A stretch of 64,000 bases of DNA from Pelagicoccus sp. SDUM812003 (GCF_031127815.1 NZ_JARXHY010000003.1:62001-126000), one strand, 5' to 3'; shown: positions 35,841 to 49,197, numbered from the stretch's first letter. A program made the numbers and translations. The notes: generated from the letters alone by a model not told the origin.

Positions 35841-37339
35841 ATCCGAAAGGCGGATACAAAAAAACGATCGCTGCGGCGTCGCGCGTTCTGGCGATGTCGG
35901 CGTTGCTCTGCCTGCCTCAGCTCGCATTCGGCGCCAAGATCGGCGACCTCGAAACGGTGCACTGGTGGGATCAGCTGCAGCGCTTTTTTAGTATGCGTGA
36001 CGAGGTTGTGCGGGCGGCCCTGCTCGGTTCGGTCTTTCTCGGCGTGAGCTGTGGCTTGCTGGGCAGTTTCATTGTGGTGCGAAAGCTGGCTCTGTTCGGC
36101 GACGCGCTTTCGCACGCGGTCCTGCCTGGCGTGGCGGTGGGCTATCTGATGGCGGGGGAGAAGGATCCGGTGGCGATCTTCATCGGCGCCACCGTGGCAG
36201 GCGTCCTAGGGACGGTGCTGGTAAATCTGATCAAACGCACCACCCATATCAAGGAGGACAGCTCGTTGGGAATGGTGCTGGCCGGCTTCTACGGAGTGGG
36301 AATCGTCCTGATGAATCGGATACAGAAGCTGCCGACAGGCACGCAGTCCGGCGTCGACAAGTTTCTGTTCGGTCAAGCGGCGGCCCTGACGGAGCAGGAG
36401 ATTTGGATGATGGGCGGCGTTGCGGTCGCGGCGCTGCTCCTCGTATTGGGATTCTACCGACAGTTCTTGATTGGCAGCTTCGATATCGGATTCGCCCGTT
36501 CCTTGGGACTGCCAGCGGGCCTTTTTCACTACGCCTTGATGGTGCTGCTGGCGTTCACGGTGGTGGTGAGCCTGCAGGCGGTCGGCGCGGTGCTGGTCTC
36601 TGCCATGTTGGTCATTCCGGCCGCTGCCGCGTATCTGCTGACGGATCGCATGCATCGCATGCTGATTCTGGCAAGCGCCTTCGGAGTGTTTGCCGGGCTG
36701 CTTGGAGCGTTCTTTTCGTTTCTGGGCAACAGTCTGCCCACCGGACCGCTGATGGTGCTCGCGGCCAGTTCCGTGTTTGCGATCTGCTTCGCTTTTTCGC
36801 CGCGGCATGGAGTCATCTCCAGATGGCGCAAGCATAGGACGCGCAGAACGCGTGTTCAAAACGAGAATACGCTTAAGGCCATCTATCACATTCGCGAGGA
36901 GCGTGGCTTCCAAGGGGAAGGAGCGAGCTTGAAAGAGCTCGAGGAACGAATGGGCGAGGGGCGGAGCGAGGTGTTCCGTCGTGTGAAGGCCCTGCAGTCC
37001 ATCGGCGTTTGCGAGCTCAGGCAAGTGGATGGGGAGACCCAGGTCTTCCTCAATCCCGAGGGGTGGCTGCGGGCTTGCGCCGTGGTGCGAAACCACCGGC
37101 TGTGGGAGCTTTATCTCACCAATCAGGCGGAGTACGAGCCCGATCACGTGCATGACGACGCGGAGGTTATCGAGCACGTTCTAGGAGAGGAGACGGTGCG
37201 GCGGCTGGAGCGATTGCTCGACTACCCGGCGAAGGATCCTCATGGCAAGCTGATCCCTAGCCTGGCCGACCTGCAGCGTTCCCTGACTCGTGAACCGTCC
37301 CAGTCGCAGGCCACTGGCTATCGCATGCCGAACGCGTAA
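35837..37339 (+). CDS. Metal ABC permease fused to DtxR/MntR-type repressor domain (YtgC-YtgR-like)
   Basis: 500 residues. After an N-terminal signal-anchor, residues about 45-330 form an ABC-3 type permease with about eight helices (GSFIVVRKLALFGDALSHAV, GSFDIGFARSLGLPAGLFH). From about residue 340 to 470 comes a winged-helix and dimerisation region like DtxR: LKAIYHIREERG, SEVFRRVKALQSIG, and NHRLWELYL plus HVHDDAEVIEHVLG. The last two keep the H-x3-E, H and E-H metal ligands of DtxR/MntR, while the N-terminal Asp and Glu ligands of MntR are not kept. Chlamydia YtgCR has the same layout and is cleaved to free the repressor. Confidence 0.93.
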   Translation: MNPKGGYKKTIAAASRVLAMSALLCLPQLAFGAKIGDLETVHWWDQLQRFFSMRDEVVRAALLGSVFLGVSCGLLGSFIVVRKLALFGDALSHAVLPGVAVGYLMAGEKDPVAIFIGATVAGVLGTVLVNLIKRTTHIKEDSSLGMVLAGFYGVGIVLMNRIQKLPTGTQSGVDKFLFGQAAALTEQEIWMMGGVAVAALLLVLGFYRQFLIGSFDIGFARSLGLPAGLFHYALMVLLAFTVVVSLQAVGAVLVSAMLVIPAAAAYLLTDRMHRMLILASAFGVFAGLLGAFFSFLGNSLPTGPLMVLAASSVFAICFAFSPRHGVISRWRKHRTRRTRVQNENTLKAIYHIREERGFQGEGASLKELEERMGEGRSEVFRRVKALQSIGVCELRQVDGETQVFLNPEGWLRACAVVRNHRLWELYLTNQAEYEPDHVHDDAEVIEHVLGEETVRRLERLLDYPAKDPHGKLIPSLADLQRSLTREPSQSQATGYRMPNA

Positions 37340-37345
37340 GGAAAC

Positions 37346-38299
37346 ATGGATACGATGAACATGTGGGACCATATCTTTCCAAGCTTTGATTTCAACGCGG
37401 TGTTCGTGGAGCCGTGGACCGAATTCGCAGGCATCTTTGTCTGGATCGGGGTGATGGGCTTTTTGGTGACGGCGGCCTGTGGATTTATCGGCACGTTCAT
37501 CGTATGGCGGCGCATGGCTTTGGTGGGGGACGCCATCAGTCATAGCGTTCTGCCCGGCATCGTGATTGCGTTTCTGGTTTCGCAGAGTCGCGATACCTTG
37601 CCCATGTTCATTGGAGCGGTGGTGGCGGGGGTGGTGACCACGCTGCTGATCGAAGTGATCCATCAAAAGTCGCGCATCAAGACGGATGCGGCCTTGGGGA
37701 TCGTGTTCACTACTCTGTTCGCCATCGGCGTGGTGCTGGTCTCGCTGTATGGCGAGAACGTAGATCTGGATACGGATTGCGTGCTTTACGGCGAAATCGA
37801 GCAGGTGACCTTGGAGCCTTTGGTCTCTGTCTTCGGTTGGTTCGAGGCTCCGCCGTCGGTATTGCGCATGGCGGTAGTCACGCTGGTTACGATTTCCTTG
37901 GTAGGTCTTTTCTATCGTCCGTTGGTGGTCAGCTCCTTCGATCCGGGAATGGCCAAGTCGATCGGCATCAATCCAGCTTTCGTGCACCATGCGTTGATGT
38001 CGCTGCTGGCGATTGTAGTGGTGAGTTCCTTCGAGGCGGTGGGCGCTGTATTGGTAATCGCGATACTGATCTTTCCGGCCACCACAGCGTCGCTCCTCTC
38101 GGATCGTTTGCCGGTGATCTTGGGACTGACGCTTGTGATCGCCTTGCTGGCGTCGTTTTTCGGATTGCACCTCGCTCTCTGGCTCGACGTCTCCACGGCC
38201 GGTTCGATCAGCGTGGTGGTTTTCGCTCTATTCCTGCTCGCTTGGGTGTTCGCTCCCAGACGGGGTTTGTTGGTCAAGGCGTTTCGGCAGGCCGGTTGA
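37346..38299 (+). CDS. Metal ABC transporter permease (second subunit)
   Basis: 317 residues of the ABC-3 family, with about eight helices. GFIGTFIVWRRMALVGDAISHSVLPGI and SSFDPGMAKSIGINPAFVHH are family hallmarks. It starts 7 nt after the fusion gene and should form the heterodimeric pore with its permease part, as YtgD does in Chlamydia. It ends the operon. Compared with the fusion protein it lacks a regulatory extension. Confidence 0.93.
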   Translation: MDTMNMWDHIFPSFDFNAVFVEPWTEFAGIFVWIGVMGFLVTAACGFIGTFIVWRRMALVGDAISHSVLPGIVIAFLVSQSRDTLPMFIGAVVAGVVTTLLIEVIHQKSRIKTDAALGIVFTTLFAIGVVLVSLYGENVDLDTDCVLYGEIEQVTLEPLVSVFGWFEAPPSVLRMAVVTLVTISLVGLFYRPLVVSSFDPGMAKSIGINPAFVHHALMSLLAIVVVSSFEAVGAVLVIAILIFPATTASLLSDRLPVILGLTLVIALLASFFGLHLALWLDVSTAGSISVVVFALFLLAWVFAPRRGLLVKAFRQAG

Positions 38300-38358
38300 C
38301 GGCGCGGATCTGGAGCGGAACGAAGAAGGGAGTCGACAGCTTTTGGATACGCGTCTTT

Positions 38359-39938
38359 CTAAGGAATGGAAATGCCGCGACGTTCCAGGAGACTTCCTTC
38401 GGAGAGGTAGAGTTCGACCAGAGCGATGCGGTAGTTGATCAGGGCTTCAACTTCTCGGATGCGGCTCTCCAGCAGATCGCGTCGGGCCTCCGCCACTTGC
38501 AGTTCGGTGGAATCGCCCACTTCAAGCCGCTCCTCTTCGCCGATCACGGTTTCCTCGAGATGACGTCGGATGTCAGCCGTCGCCTCGATCTGCTCTCGGG
38601 CGCGTTCGACCTCGGTGACCGCCAGCTGCACATCCAGACGCACGATCTGCTCATGGTTGAGCACGGCTTCCGCTGCTTGCTCTCGGTTTGCCCGCGCGGC
38701 CAGATCTCGCGCTTGGCTAGCGGTTTCTCCCAGAAACTGGCTGAAACGGAGTCCAGCGGAGACGTCGTAGCTGTCTTCTTGCAGGTCCTCGAATGAATCG
38801 AGAAAGGCGTCGGCGTAGCCAGACTTGCCCAGGGTGATGAAGAGGTCGAGCTGGGGAAGGAGTCCGTTTCGAGTGACGACGGTTTGCAGGCGCTCCTGCT
38901 GGAGTCGCAAACGCGATTCGTTGAGGTCGGATCGCTTGAGCAGGGCGAGCTCGGCCCGGCTCTCTATGTCGTCCAGTGGATCGGGTTCGGTGGCCGGGGC
39001 GCTGGTGGTCTCGATGCTCAGGTCTCGAACCTCGCTGGGGTCGATATTGAGGAGGCGGGCGAGGCGGAGCTTTTGGCGTTCCAATTCGGCGCGCGTATCG
39101 ATCAAGGCGCTCTTGCGTCGAGCTAGTTCTCCGCGAGCGATGGCTCCCTCGGTCTCCGACAAGGCGCCCACTTCGATGCGGCCTTCGACTTCGTCGCGTT
39201 CCTGTTGAGCGAGCGTGAGCGAGCTTTCGAAGATGGACATCTCCTGTTGAGCCAGCACGTAGTTCCAGTAGGCGATTTCGACATCCGCTACGAATTCCTC
39301 GGTGTACCCACGGAGTTGATACTGGCTAGCCAGCGTATCGATCTTGGCTTGGCGAACGGAGGCCAGATTGACCGCAGGGCCGAAGCCCCGAAGCAGGGAT
39401 TGGGTGACGCTTAGGCCAACCCTCGCCTCTTGCTGTTCCGGGGTGCGGTTCGATATGGAGCGGTTCTGTCCGATGGCGAGCTCGATATCGGCCCCCGTAG
39501 CCAGTTCCTGACGAATGCCGATCTCTCCTTGGGCGTCTCGTCCAGTCACGCTGAACTGCTCTCCGGTGGAGCGAGCGGTTTCGGAAACCTCCTCTTCGGA
39601 AGCTTGCGCCGAACCGAAAAGCTCGGGGTTGAAGCGACTGCGTTCGATTTGCTCGAAAGCCCCGGCGATCACGGGTTCCAAGCTTTGGATACGAAGCTCG
39701 CGGTTTCGACCGAGCGCGGTGAAAACGGCTGCTTCGATCGAGAGGGGGAGCGTGCCGTCGATGGTTTCGAAGGGTGGCGGATCCCAGCTGACGTAGGGAG
39801 ACACGCTGAGGTCGGAAGCGTTGGGCTGGATGGAGCTTGGCTGGAAATCCGTTTCGCTCGCGGTCTGCAGCGATCGGGAGCTCGAGCATCCTGAAAGCAG
39901 AAAGGCGCAGCAGGCGCTGGTGAGTGCTAGAGGGGTTT

Positions 39939-39942
<4 letters not shown>
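38359..39942 (-). CDS. TolC-family outer-membrane efflux lipoprotein
   Basis: 527 residues. The signal peptide ends in the lipobox LLSGC, so the protein is lipidated. The rest has the two TolC-type repeats with long helices ([30 protein letters not shown] and the [20 protein letters not shown] region). It should form the outer-membrane channel of the tripartite RND pump. Last gene of the operon; its start overlaps the stop of the RND gene (ATGA). Confidence 0.92.
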
Positions 39943-43003
<3,061 letters not shown>

Positions 43004-43007
<4 letters not shown>

Positions 43008-44185
43008 GACTCGCTCTCCGAACCTTCCTCGTCGGGAATCACGATCTCGGAGCCGTCGTCGAGCAGGTGCTGGCCCAAAACGACGACACGGCCTTGCAAG
43101 CCTTCTCCACTGACCTGGATGGCCTCGCCAGCTCGGATGCCGGTTTCGACCGGACGCCAGGAAACGGTTTCCCCGCCGGCGTCGACCACGAAGACGCCTT
43201 CCTCGCTTCCGCGACGGGTGATGGCCGCGTAGGGAACGACGATCGCGTCGTCGACCCGGTCCAGGGTGATGTTGGCCCGCACGAACATGCCCGGCTTGAG
43301 CTGGCCTTGAGGATTGTCCAGGGAAAGCTCCACGCGTGCCTGGCGGCTGCTCTCCCTGAAGATTGGGGAAATGCGTTCGACTTGGCCTTCGAAGACCGTG
43401 TTGGGAAAGGCGTCGGTGGTGAAGGCGGCTTGAAAGCCCGGCTTGAGCAGGCGGTAGTCGCGCTCGGTGACGTTGATCACTGCGGTGATGGGGTTGATCT
43501 CCACGATCAGCAGCAAGGGATCGTTCGGGGAAACGGTTTCCCCTTCGTCGACGTAGCGCTCGGCGACCACGCGTTGCGATTCCTTGTCCGCCCAATCGGC
43601 GGTGATGCGTGTATAGCTCAAGCGGATACGAGCGGATTCGAGTTCGGACTTGGCGCGAATGACTTGGGCCTCCGCGACCTTGAACTCCGCTTGTCGCGCC
43701 AGGAGCGCCGCCTGCACGTTGTCGTATTCGGAGTCCGAGGCGATCCCGCGCTCGCGCAAGGTGCTCGAGCGTTGGTAGGCGCGTTGGGCGATTTCCAAGG
43801 TGCTTTTCGCCTCGGCTAGGTTTGCGTTTGCCACTGCCAAGTCCGCCTCCGCCTGACGGACGGCCTGCTCGAACTCGGCCGCGTCAAGGATGGCTACGGT
43901 GTCGCCTCGGTCGACCGGGTCGGAAATGTCGACCGGGATATCGATGACGCGTCCCGCGACCTTGGGGGCGACTACGAACTTGTTGCGAGCTTCGAGAGCT
44001 CCGGTGAAGATGCGCTTCAGCTCGATGGGCCCGTCTTGAATGGGGGCCACCGCGACTGCTGCGATGCGTCCCCGGTCGTTGGATACATCGTCTTCGGGCG
44101 ACTGGGTTAGCCACCAGAAGAGCAGCAGCGCCGCGAGGACGAGGGTGGCGATGGCGATAGGTCTACGTTTCGAGGGTGATGACAT
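43004..44185 (-). CDS. RND efflux periplasmic adaptor (membrane fusion protein)
   Basis: 393 residues. An N-terminal membrane anchor (about 10-28) precedes the lipoyl-like and alpha-hairpin regions ([20 protein letters not shown]) and the beta-barrel and C-terminal domains ([28 protein letters not shown]). It links the RND permease with the TolC-like channel. First gene of adaptor-RND-TolC, all joined by 4-nt overlaps. No regulator gene is adjacent. Confidence 0.94.
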
Positions 44186-44269
44186 TTTGCAGCGAGGGAT
44201 GGGAAAGAGGGACGCTGGTCGGTTGACGGTCGTAGGGTCCGGTCGACTGCTAATTTTTCTTTCCGCGGC

Positions 44270-44321
44270 CTAGCGGGTGGCGACCCGCTCGCGCGATCGC
44301 GGCGCGGGAAGGCTCCGCTAG
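44270..44321. repeat. 52-bp palindromic element
   Basis: CTAGCGG (44270-44276) and CCGCTAG (44315-44321) are perfect inverted repeats, and an inner hairpin AGCGGGT-N4-ACCCGCT starts at 44272. It stands between the CobW-like stop and the RND adaptor start on the minus strand and may end the CobW transcript or be a REP-like repeat. There is no T tract. Confidence 0.45.
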
Positions 44322-44367
44322 TGTGCCCGGCGGCGCGGGCTGCTCGTCTCGCTTCGCCCGGAGTCCC

Positions 44368-45621
44368 TCAATCCGCCAAGCAAGCGTCTAGCTCCGCCTG
44401 CAGCCGATCGCGATCGAGGTGGAAGCCGATAAACACCAGCTCCTGTCGGCGGTCGCCGTGCGGGTAGTCCCACTTGCGCTCGACCTCTGGCGGAATCTGC
44501 GAGCGATCGACCTTGCCTTTCTCCAAGGCGGTCGCCCACCAGCTTCCGATGAAATCGCAGCGGCTGGTCGAGCCGGCGATGGAGAGGAAGCCGACGGTGT
44601 CGTTGTTGCCCTCGATCCAGCAGTAGCCTTTGGCCCGAAGGAGGCCGGGGATGCTGTTGTTTATGATAGCGGCGAACTTGTCGGCGTGGAAGGGGGTGCG
44701 GGCTCGATAGACGAGGGTGACCAGTCCTTGCTTGGCTTTGGCGATAGGGTCGAGGGCCTTGCTGACGCTGGGCTGGATCAGGGTGGAGCTGCTGGGTTGG
44801 ACTTTGCGAAAGGCGCGCGGAGTGGCGGGATCCTCCTTGGGATCGACAGGGCCGGCGTCGCGGTCCTCCTTTTCCAGGCTCTGCAGCCAGCTGGCGCCGG
44901 ATACGGTTTCGGAAATGTCGAAGCGCGCGTTGTGCAGGATGGCCTCGTTCTCCAGCCGTCCCTGCTCGCAGGTCAGTTTGGTGGCCCGTCGGTTGAGCTC
45001 GTCGAGCACCACCCGAAGCTGGGAAAGCTGCGGTTCGTCGATCTGGTCGATCTTGTTCAGGGCCAGCACATCGGCGCACTCGATCTGCTCCACCATCAGC
45101 TCGAAGACTGGGCGCTCGTCCTCCTGACGCAGCAGTTCGCGTCGGGCGCCCTTGGCCTGGTTCGCCTCCCACTCCTTGAGAAAGAAAGCCGCGTCGATCA
45201 CGGTGACCAAGCTGTCGATCTTGGCGACTTCGTCGAGCGAGCGTCCGTTTGGCCCGGGCATCATGAAGGTCTGCACGATCTGCATGGGCTCGGCCACGCC
45301 GGTGGATTCGATGATCAGGTGGTCGATTCCCCCCTTTTTCGCGATGTCCATCACCGCGAGGGCCAGGTCGCCTTGGATGGTGCAGCAGATGCAGCCGCCG
45401 CTGAGCTCGACCACCTCGCTTTGTGGCTCTCCCTCGAGCTGGCGCACCTCGCTCTCGATGAGGGCCGCGTCGATGTTGACCTCGCCGATGTCGTTGACGA
45501 TGACCGCGATGCGTTCCCCGTTGGCGTTGCGCAGCAGGTGGTTGAGCAGGGTGGTTTTGCCTGCCCCCAGAAAGCCGGAGAGTATGGTGACGGTGAGCGT
45601 TGCGTCGGTTTGCGTGGCCAT
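44368..45621 (-). CDS. CobW/COG0523-family GTP-dependent metallochaperone
   Basis: 417 residues. The GTPase core shows the P-loop GFLGAGKTTLLN, ELSGGCICCTIQGDL with the Cys-x-Cys-Cys metal site, IIESTGVAEP (Walker B region) and ALNKIDQID (the NKxD motif). The C-terminal CobW domain has TLVYRARTPFHADKFA and GNNDTVGF. COG0523 proteins deliver zinc or cobalt to target proteins. The neighbours do not show which metal; the divergent M16 peptidase is a zinc enzyme, but a link is only a guess. The region 146 nt upstream is shared with that gene. Confidence 0.92.
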   Translation of the reverse strand: MATQTDATLTVTILSGFLGAGKTTLLNHLLRNANGERIAVIVNDIGEVNIDAALIESEVRQLEGEPQSEVVELSGGCICCTIQGDLALAVMDIAKKGGIDHLIIESTGVAEPMQIVQTFMMPGPNGRSLDEVAKIDSLVTVIDAAFFLKEWEANQAKGARRELLRQEDERPVFELMVEQIECADVLALNKIDQIDEPQLSQLRVVLDELNRRATKLTCEQGRLENEAILHNARFDISETVSGASWLQSLEKEDRDAGPVDPKEDPATPRAFRKVQPSSSTLIQPSVSKALDPIAKAKQGLVTLVYRARTPFHADKFAAIINNSIPGLLRAKGYCWIEGNNDTVGFLSIAGSTSRCDFIGSWWATALEKGKVDRSQIPPEVERKWDYPHGDRRQELVFIGFHLDRDRLQAELDACLAD

Positions 45622-45767
45622 GGGGCAATGATCTAGAGCGGCTTGGCGAAAGGAGAAGACTAAAATGCCCTGGCGGAGCAGCGGACGGTGGCTGGGTCGA
45701 GAAGCGCGAGGAACGAATTGCTAAATCGGCTTTCTACCCCAAGAGTTTCCCTTTTGCCTCACTACAG

Positions 45768-48599
45768 ATGCTTTTTCTGAAACGAATACCACTCATCGCC
45801 CTGATAATCCTGGCTTTCGCTCCTGCGGGCGTGGCCCAGCTCCCCGAGGATTTCGACCTCGAAGGCCCCTTGCCGGTGGACCCGAACGTGCGCACCGGCA
45901 CTCTGGAAAACGGGCTCCGCTACTACGTGAGGGAAAACGGCAAGCCGGAGAACCGAGCTTCGCTGCGCTTGGTGATCAATGCCGGATCGTTGCAGGAGGA
46001 CGACAACCAGCGCGGCATCGCCCACTTCCTGGAGCACATGGCGTTCAACGGGACGGAGCACTTCCAGAAGATGGAGCTGGTGAATTTCCTGGAAGGCATC
46101 GGCATGAACTTCGGTCAGCACCTCAACGCCAGCACCTCTTTCGATCAGACCATCTACCAGCTCGAAGTGCCTTGGGAGGACCCGGAGGTCATCGACAAGG
46201 CCTTTCTCATCCTGGAGGACTGGGCGGCGAACCTCACTCTCGACCCGTACGAGATCGAGCAGGAGCGCGGCGTGATCGTGGAGGAGTGGCGCTCCGGGCA
46301 GGGAGCAGGCCAGCGTATCCGCGACCAGCAGTATCCATTGATCTACTACAACTCCCGCTACGCGAAACGATTGCCCATCGGCTCCATGGTCGTGGTGCAG
46401 AACGCCCCGGCGGAGCGGTTTCGCGATTTCTACGAAAAGTGGTACCGGCCGAATCTCATGGCGGTCATCGCGGTGGGCGACTTCGATGGAGCGCAAATCG
46501 AGCAGACGATCATCGATCGATTCTCAAAGCTGAGCAATCCCGAGGACGCCCCCGAGCGGGTGAATTACGAGGTGCCGGATCACGAGCAGACGCTTTTCTC
46601 CATCATCTCCGACCCGGAGCTCACCTCTACCAGCGTGAACATCTACCTGAAAGTCGATCCCGATCCGGACTCCTCCGCCATCGACTACCGACGTCACCTG
46701 CTGCGGCGCATTTACTTTTCCATGCTCAATCAGCGCCTGGCCGAACGTGGCATCGTGGCAGATCCGCCGTACCTGTCGGCTGGGGTAGGTCACTCTAAGC
46801 TTGGGCGGGAGAAGGCGGCCTACTACATGTCGATCGGTCTGCTGGAGGACAAGATCCAGGAAGGCATCGAAACGGTGGTTTCGGAAGTGACTCGCGCCGC
46901 TCGAGATGGCTTCAGCCAAAGCGAGCTCGATCGCGCCGTGGCGGACATGATACGGGTGATGGATCGCTACTACGATCAACGCGACACCACTCAGTCGTCC
47001 GTATTCGCAAGTGAATACACGCGAGCCTTCACGGTAGACGAACCGATTCCGGGCATCGCTCTGGAACGGGCCATGACGCGGGCATTTCTCGACGGGCTGA
47101 AGGTCGACGAGGTCAACGTGGTGGGCGAGGCCTTTCAGCGACGAGACAACCGAGTCATTCTTTTCACCGCCCCGGAAGGTGATGGGCGGGAGCTCCCAAG
47201 CGAGGAGGATTTGCTGGCTGCGATCGAAGCGGGCGAGCAGGCTGACATCGGGGAGTACGTCGACGAAGTCTCGGACGCCCCGCTGCTTTCGGAGGAGCCC
47301 ACCCCTGGAGAAATCGTTGAGGAAACGTATCACCAGGAAGTGGATACCTATGAATGGCTGCTATCCAACGGTGCTCGCGTACTGGTCAAGGCCACGGACT
47401 TTCAAGCCGATCAGATCCTGATGTCCGCCTACAGCGAAGGTGGACGCAGCTTGGTGATGGATGACGAATTCGTTCCCGCTGTCACCTCCACCATGCTGCT
47501 TGGCGAGAGCGGTATCGGCCCATTCAATACGATCGAGCTCGATAAGAAGCTCGCTGGCACGACCATTCGGCTGTCCCCTTCCATCAATGAAAACTCCGAA
47601 ACGCTCAGCGGCTCCGCTTCGCCTTCGGATTTGGAAACGTTTTTCAAGCTGCTCTACCTTCAGATCACCCACCCGAACGAGGAGGATCTTTCCGTGGCCT
47701 TCGAGTCCGTGCGCACGCGGCTGACGTCCCTCGTGGCCAACCGCCAGAAGTCGCCAGGCGCGGTGTTTCAGGACGCCATCGAAAAGGAGCTCTACGGAGA
47801 CCATCCGCGCCACCAGCCGCTGGATCTGGCTCGTCTCGAGGAAATGGACGCCCCGCTATCGCTGGAGATCTTCAAGGATCGTTTCCAGAACGCGGGCGAT
47901 TTCGTTTTCTGTTTCGTTGGAGCGATGGACTTGGACCAGATGCGCGAGTACGTGAAGCGCTACATCGCCTCGCTGCCGAGCGAAGGCGGCGAAGCGGAGA
48001 AGGCTCGCTTCCATGGGGACAAGCCAGCGGAGGGGCGACTTTCGGTGGATGTCAGCAAAGGCCTGGAGGAAAAGACCTCCGTACGCGTCTTCTTCAACGG
48101 TGATGCTGAATGGTCGCCAGAAAATCGATACGCGTTCGCTTTCGCTCGCGCGTTGCTGAACATCCGCATGCGCGAAGTGCTGCGCGAGGAAAACAGCGGC
48201 GTCTACGGAGTGGGCGTGTTCGGCACGCTGAGCCGTTTGCCGGAGCCGTCCTACTCCAGCGGATTCGCGTTTTCCTGCGACCCCGGCAACGCCGAGATGC
48301 TGGTACGGCTAGGCCTTTTGGAGATCATCGCTCTGCAGGAGCAGGGACCGCGGCCGGAAAACGTGCGCAAGGTGCGCGAGCAGCACATCCGCGAACACGA
48401 AAACGGTCTACGCGAAAACGGATTCTGGCTGAACAACCTGATGGGCGTCTACCGGGAGGGTCGGCCGTTTTCCGAGATCCTGGAGTTTCCGGAGCGCGTG
48501 CGTTCCTTCGATCCGGAAGAGGCTCGCCAAGCGGCCATTCGCTACTTCGACATGCAGAACCTCCTCATCGCCTACCTGCGTCCCGAGTATCAGGAGTAG
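45768..48599 (+). CDS. Exported M16-family zinc metallopeptidase
   Basis: 943 residues with a signal peptide (MLFLKRIPLIALIILAFAPA) and four M16-type half-domains, as in pitrilysin-like proteases. The inverted zinc motif H-x-x-E-H appears in AHFLEHMAFNGT and the downstream glutamate region in ERGVIVEEWRSG. The second pair of domains lacks the zinc motif, as usual. It probably degrades peptides in the periplasm. ATG at 45768 is chosen because it begins the signal peptide. A terminator follows. Confidence 0.93.
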   Translation: MLFLKRIPLIALIILAFAPAGVAQLPEDFDLEGPLPVDPNVRTGTLENGLRYYVRENGKPENRASLRLVINAGSLQEDDNQRGIAHFLEHMAFNGTEHFQKMELVNFLEGIGMNFGQHLNASTSFDQTIYQLEVPWEDPEVIDKAFLILEDWAANLTLDPYEIEQERGVIVEEWRSGQGAGQRIRDQQYPLIYYNSRYAKRLPIGSMVVVQNAPAERFRDFYEKWYRPNLMAVIAVGDFDGAQIEQTIIDRFSKLSNPEDAPERVNYEVPDHEQTLFSIISDPELTSTSVNIYLKVDPDPDSSAIDYRRHLLRRIYFSMLNQRLAERGIVADPPYLSAGVGHSKLGREKAAYYMSIGLLEDKIQEGIETVVSEVTRAARDGFSQSELDRAVADMIRVMDRYYDQRDTTQSSVFASEYTRAFTVDEPIPGIALERAMTRAFLDGLKVDEVNVVGEAFQRRDNRVILFTAPEGDGRELPSEEDLLAAIEAGEQADIGEYVDEVSDAPLLSEEPTPGEIVEETYHQEVDTYEWLLSNGARVLVKATDFQADQILMSAYSEGGRSLVMDDEFVPAVTSTMLLGESGIGPFNTIELDKKLAGTTIRLSPSINENSETLSGSASPSDLETFFKLLYLQITHPNEEDLSVAFESVRTRLTSLVANRQKSPGAVFQDAIEKELYGDHPRHQPLDLARLEEMDAPLSLEIFKDRFQNAGDFVFCFVGAMDLDQMREYVKRYIASLPSEGGEAEKARFHGDKPAEGRLSVDVSKGLEEKTSVRVFFNGDAEWSPENRYAFAFARALLNIRMREVLREENSGVYGVGVFGTLSRLPEPSYSSGFAFSCDPGNAEMLVRLGLLEIIALQEQGPRPENVRKVREQHIREHENGLRENGFWLNNLMGVYREGRPFSEILEFPERVRSFDPEEARQAAIRYFDMQNLLIAYLRPEYQE

Positions 48600-48623
48600 G
48601 ATAGAGAGTTCGGACCGATCGGG

Positions 48624-48655
48624 CGCCTTGCCCGGAAAAGGCGCAAGGCGTTTTT
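48624..48655 (+). terminator. Rho-independent terminator of the M16 peptidase gene
   Basis: An 8-bp stem CGCCTTGC with GCAAGGCG is followed by five T residues, 24 nt after the stop codon. Confidence 0.8.
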
Positions 48656-48900
48656 GCGTCTTTTGACGAGGCCCGAAGGCTCGCCCCGCCTTGCGGAGCT
48701 AGCTCAGGCCTTGGGCGCGATTGCGTAGGACCATCGAAAGGCGGCGCGGACGCGTTTTCCGTTTTTGAGGCCTTGCTAGGTGTAAGTGGCTGATAATGAC
48801 TCTCTAAGCCTTACCCTTAGGGAACCCTCGGGTAGGAAAAGCCCGAGGTGCCTGATATAGTACGGATGCGAGAAACACGTTTGTAACGGAGAAGAAATCG
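48656..48900 (+). promoter_or_regulatory. Leader region of the small gene at 48901
   Basis: No gene lies in this stretch. It contains a hairpin CCTCGGG-N9-CCCGAGG (48826-48848), followed by a TGATATAGT that resembles an extended -10 element (48853-48861), and GGAGAAG 6 nt before the start codon of the small gene. The -35 element is not clear. Confidence 0.4.
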
Positions 48901-49197
48901 ATGATAGACACCACAACACCTAAGGATCTGGCGAAAAAGATCGAGTGGATCGGCCTGCGCAACCTGTCTGGCCAGGAACGCGAGCAGGTTCGCGAGCAGC
49001 TTGCGGAAGTGTGCTGCTATCTGCCTCGGCTTCTGGCCTTGGCGCTGTGGAGCTTCTTCGGGCTACGGGCTCCGGACTCGCTGATCACGCGCGGACCAAA
49101 GAGCAGCTTGAAGAGCTACCGGGAGCGCGAAGAGGCCAAGGCCTACATACGCGAACTCTTGTCCGACCAGTGCGAAGAGGAGGAAAACGCTTTTTGA
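48901..49197 (+). CDS. Small protein of unknown function
   Basis: 98 residues, helical, with two adjacent cysteines (VCCYLPRLLALALWSFFG) in a hydrophobic centre and an acidic C-terminus. No family is recognised. A good ribosome-binding site (GGAGAAG) precedes the ATG, and a candidate promoter lies upstream, so it is likely expressed on its own. The hydrophobic stretch is too short and mixed to call a membrane helix with confidence. Confidence 0.6.
   Translation: MIDTTTPKDLAKKIEWIGLRNLSGQEREQVREQLAEVCCYLPRLLALALWSFFGLRAPDSLITRGPKSSLKSYREREEAKAYIRELLSDQCEEEENAF

Noticed and set aside
43008-43595. N-terminal extension of the RND permease
   Set aside because: It overlaps the adaptor gene in another frame; the real first RND membrane helix begins right after the ATG at 43007.
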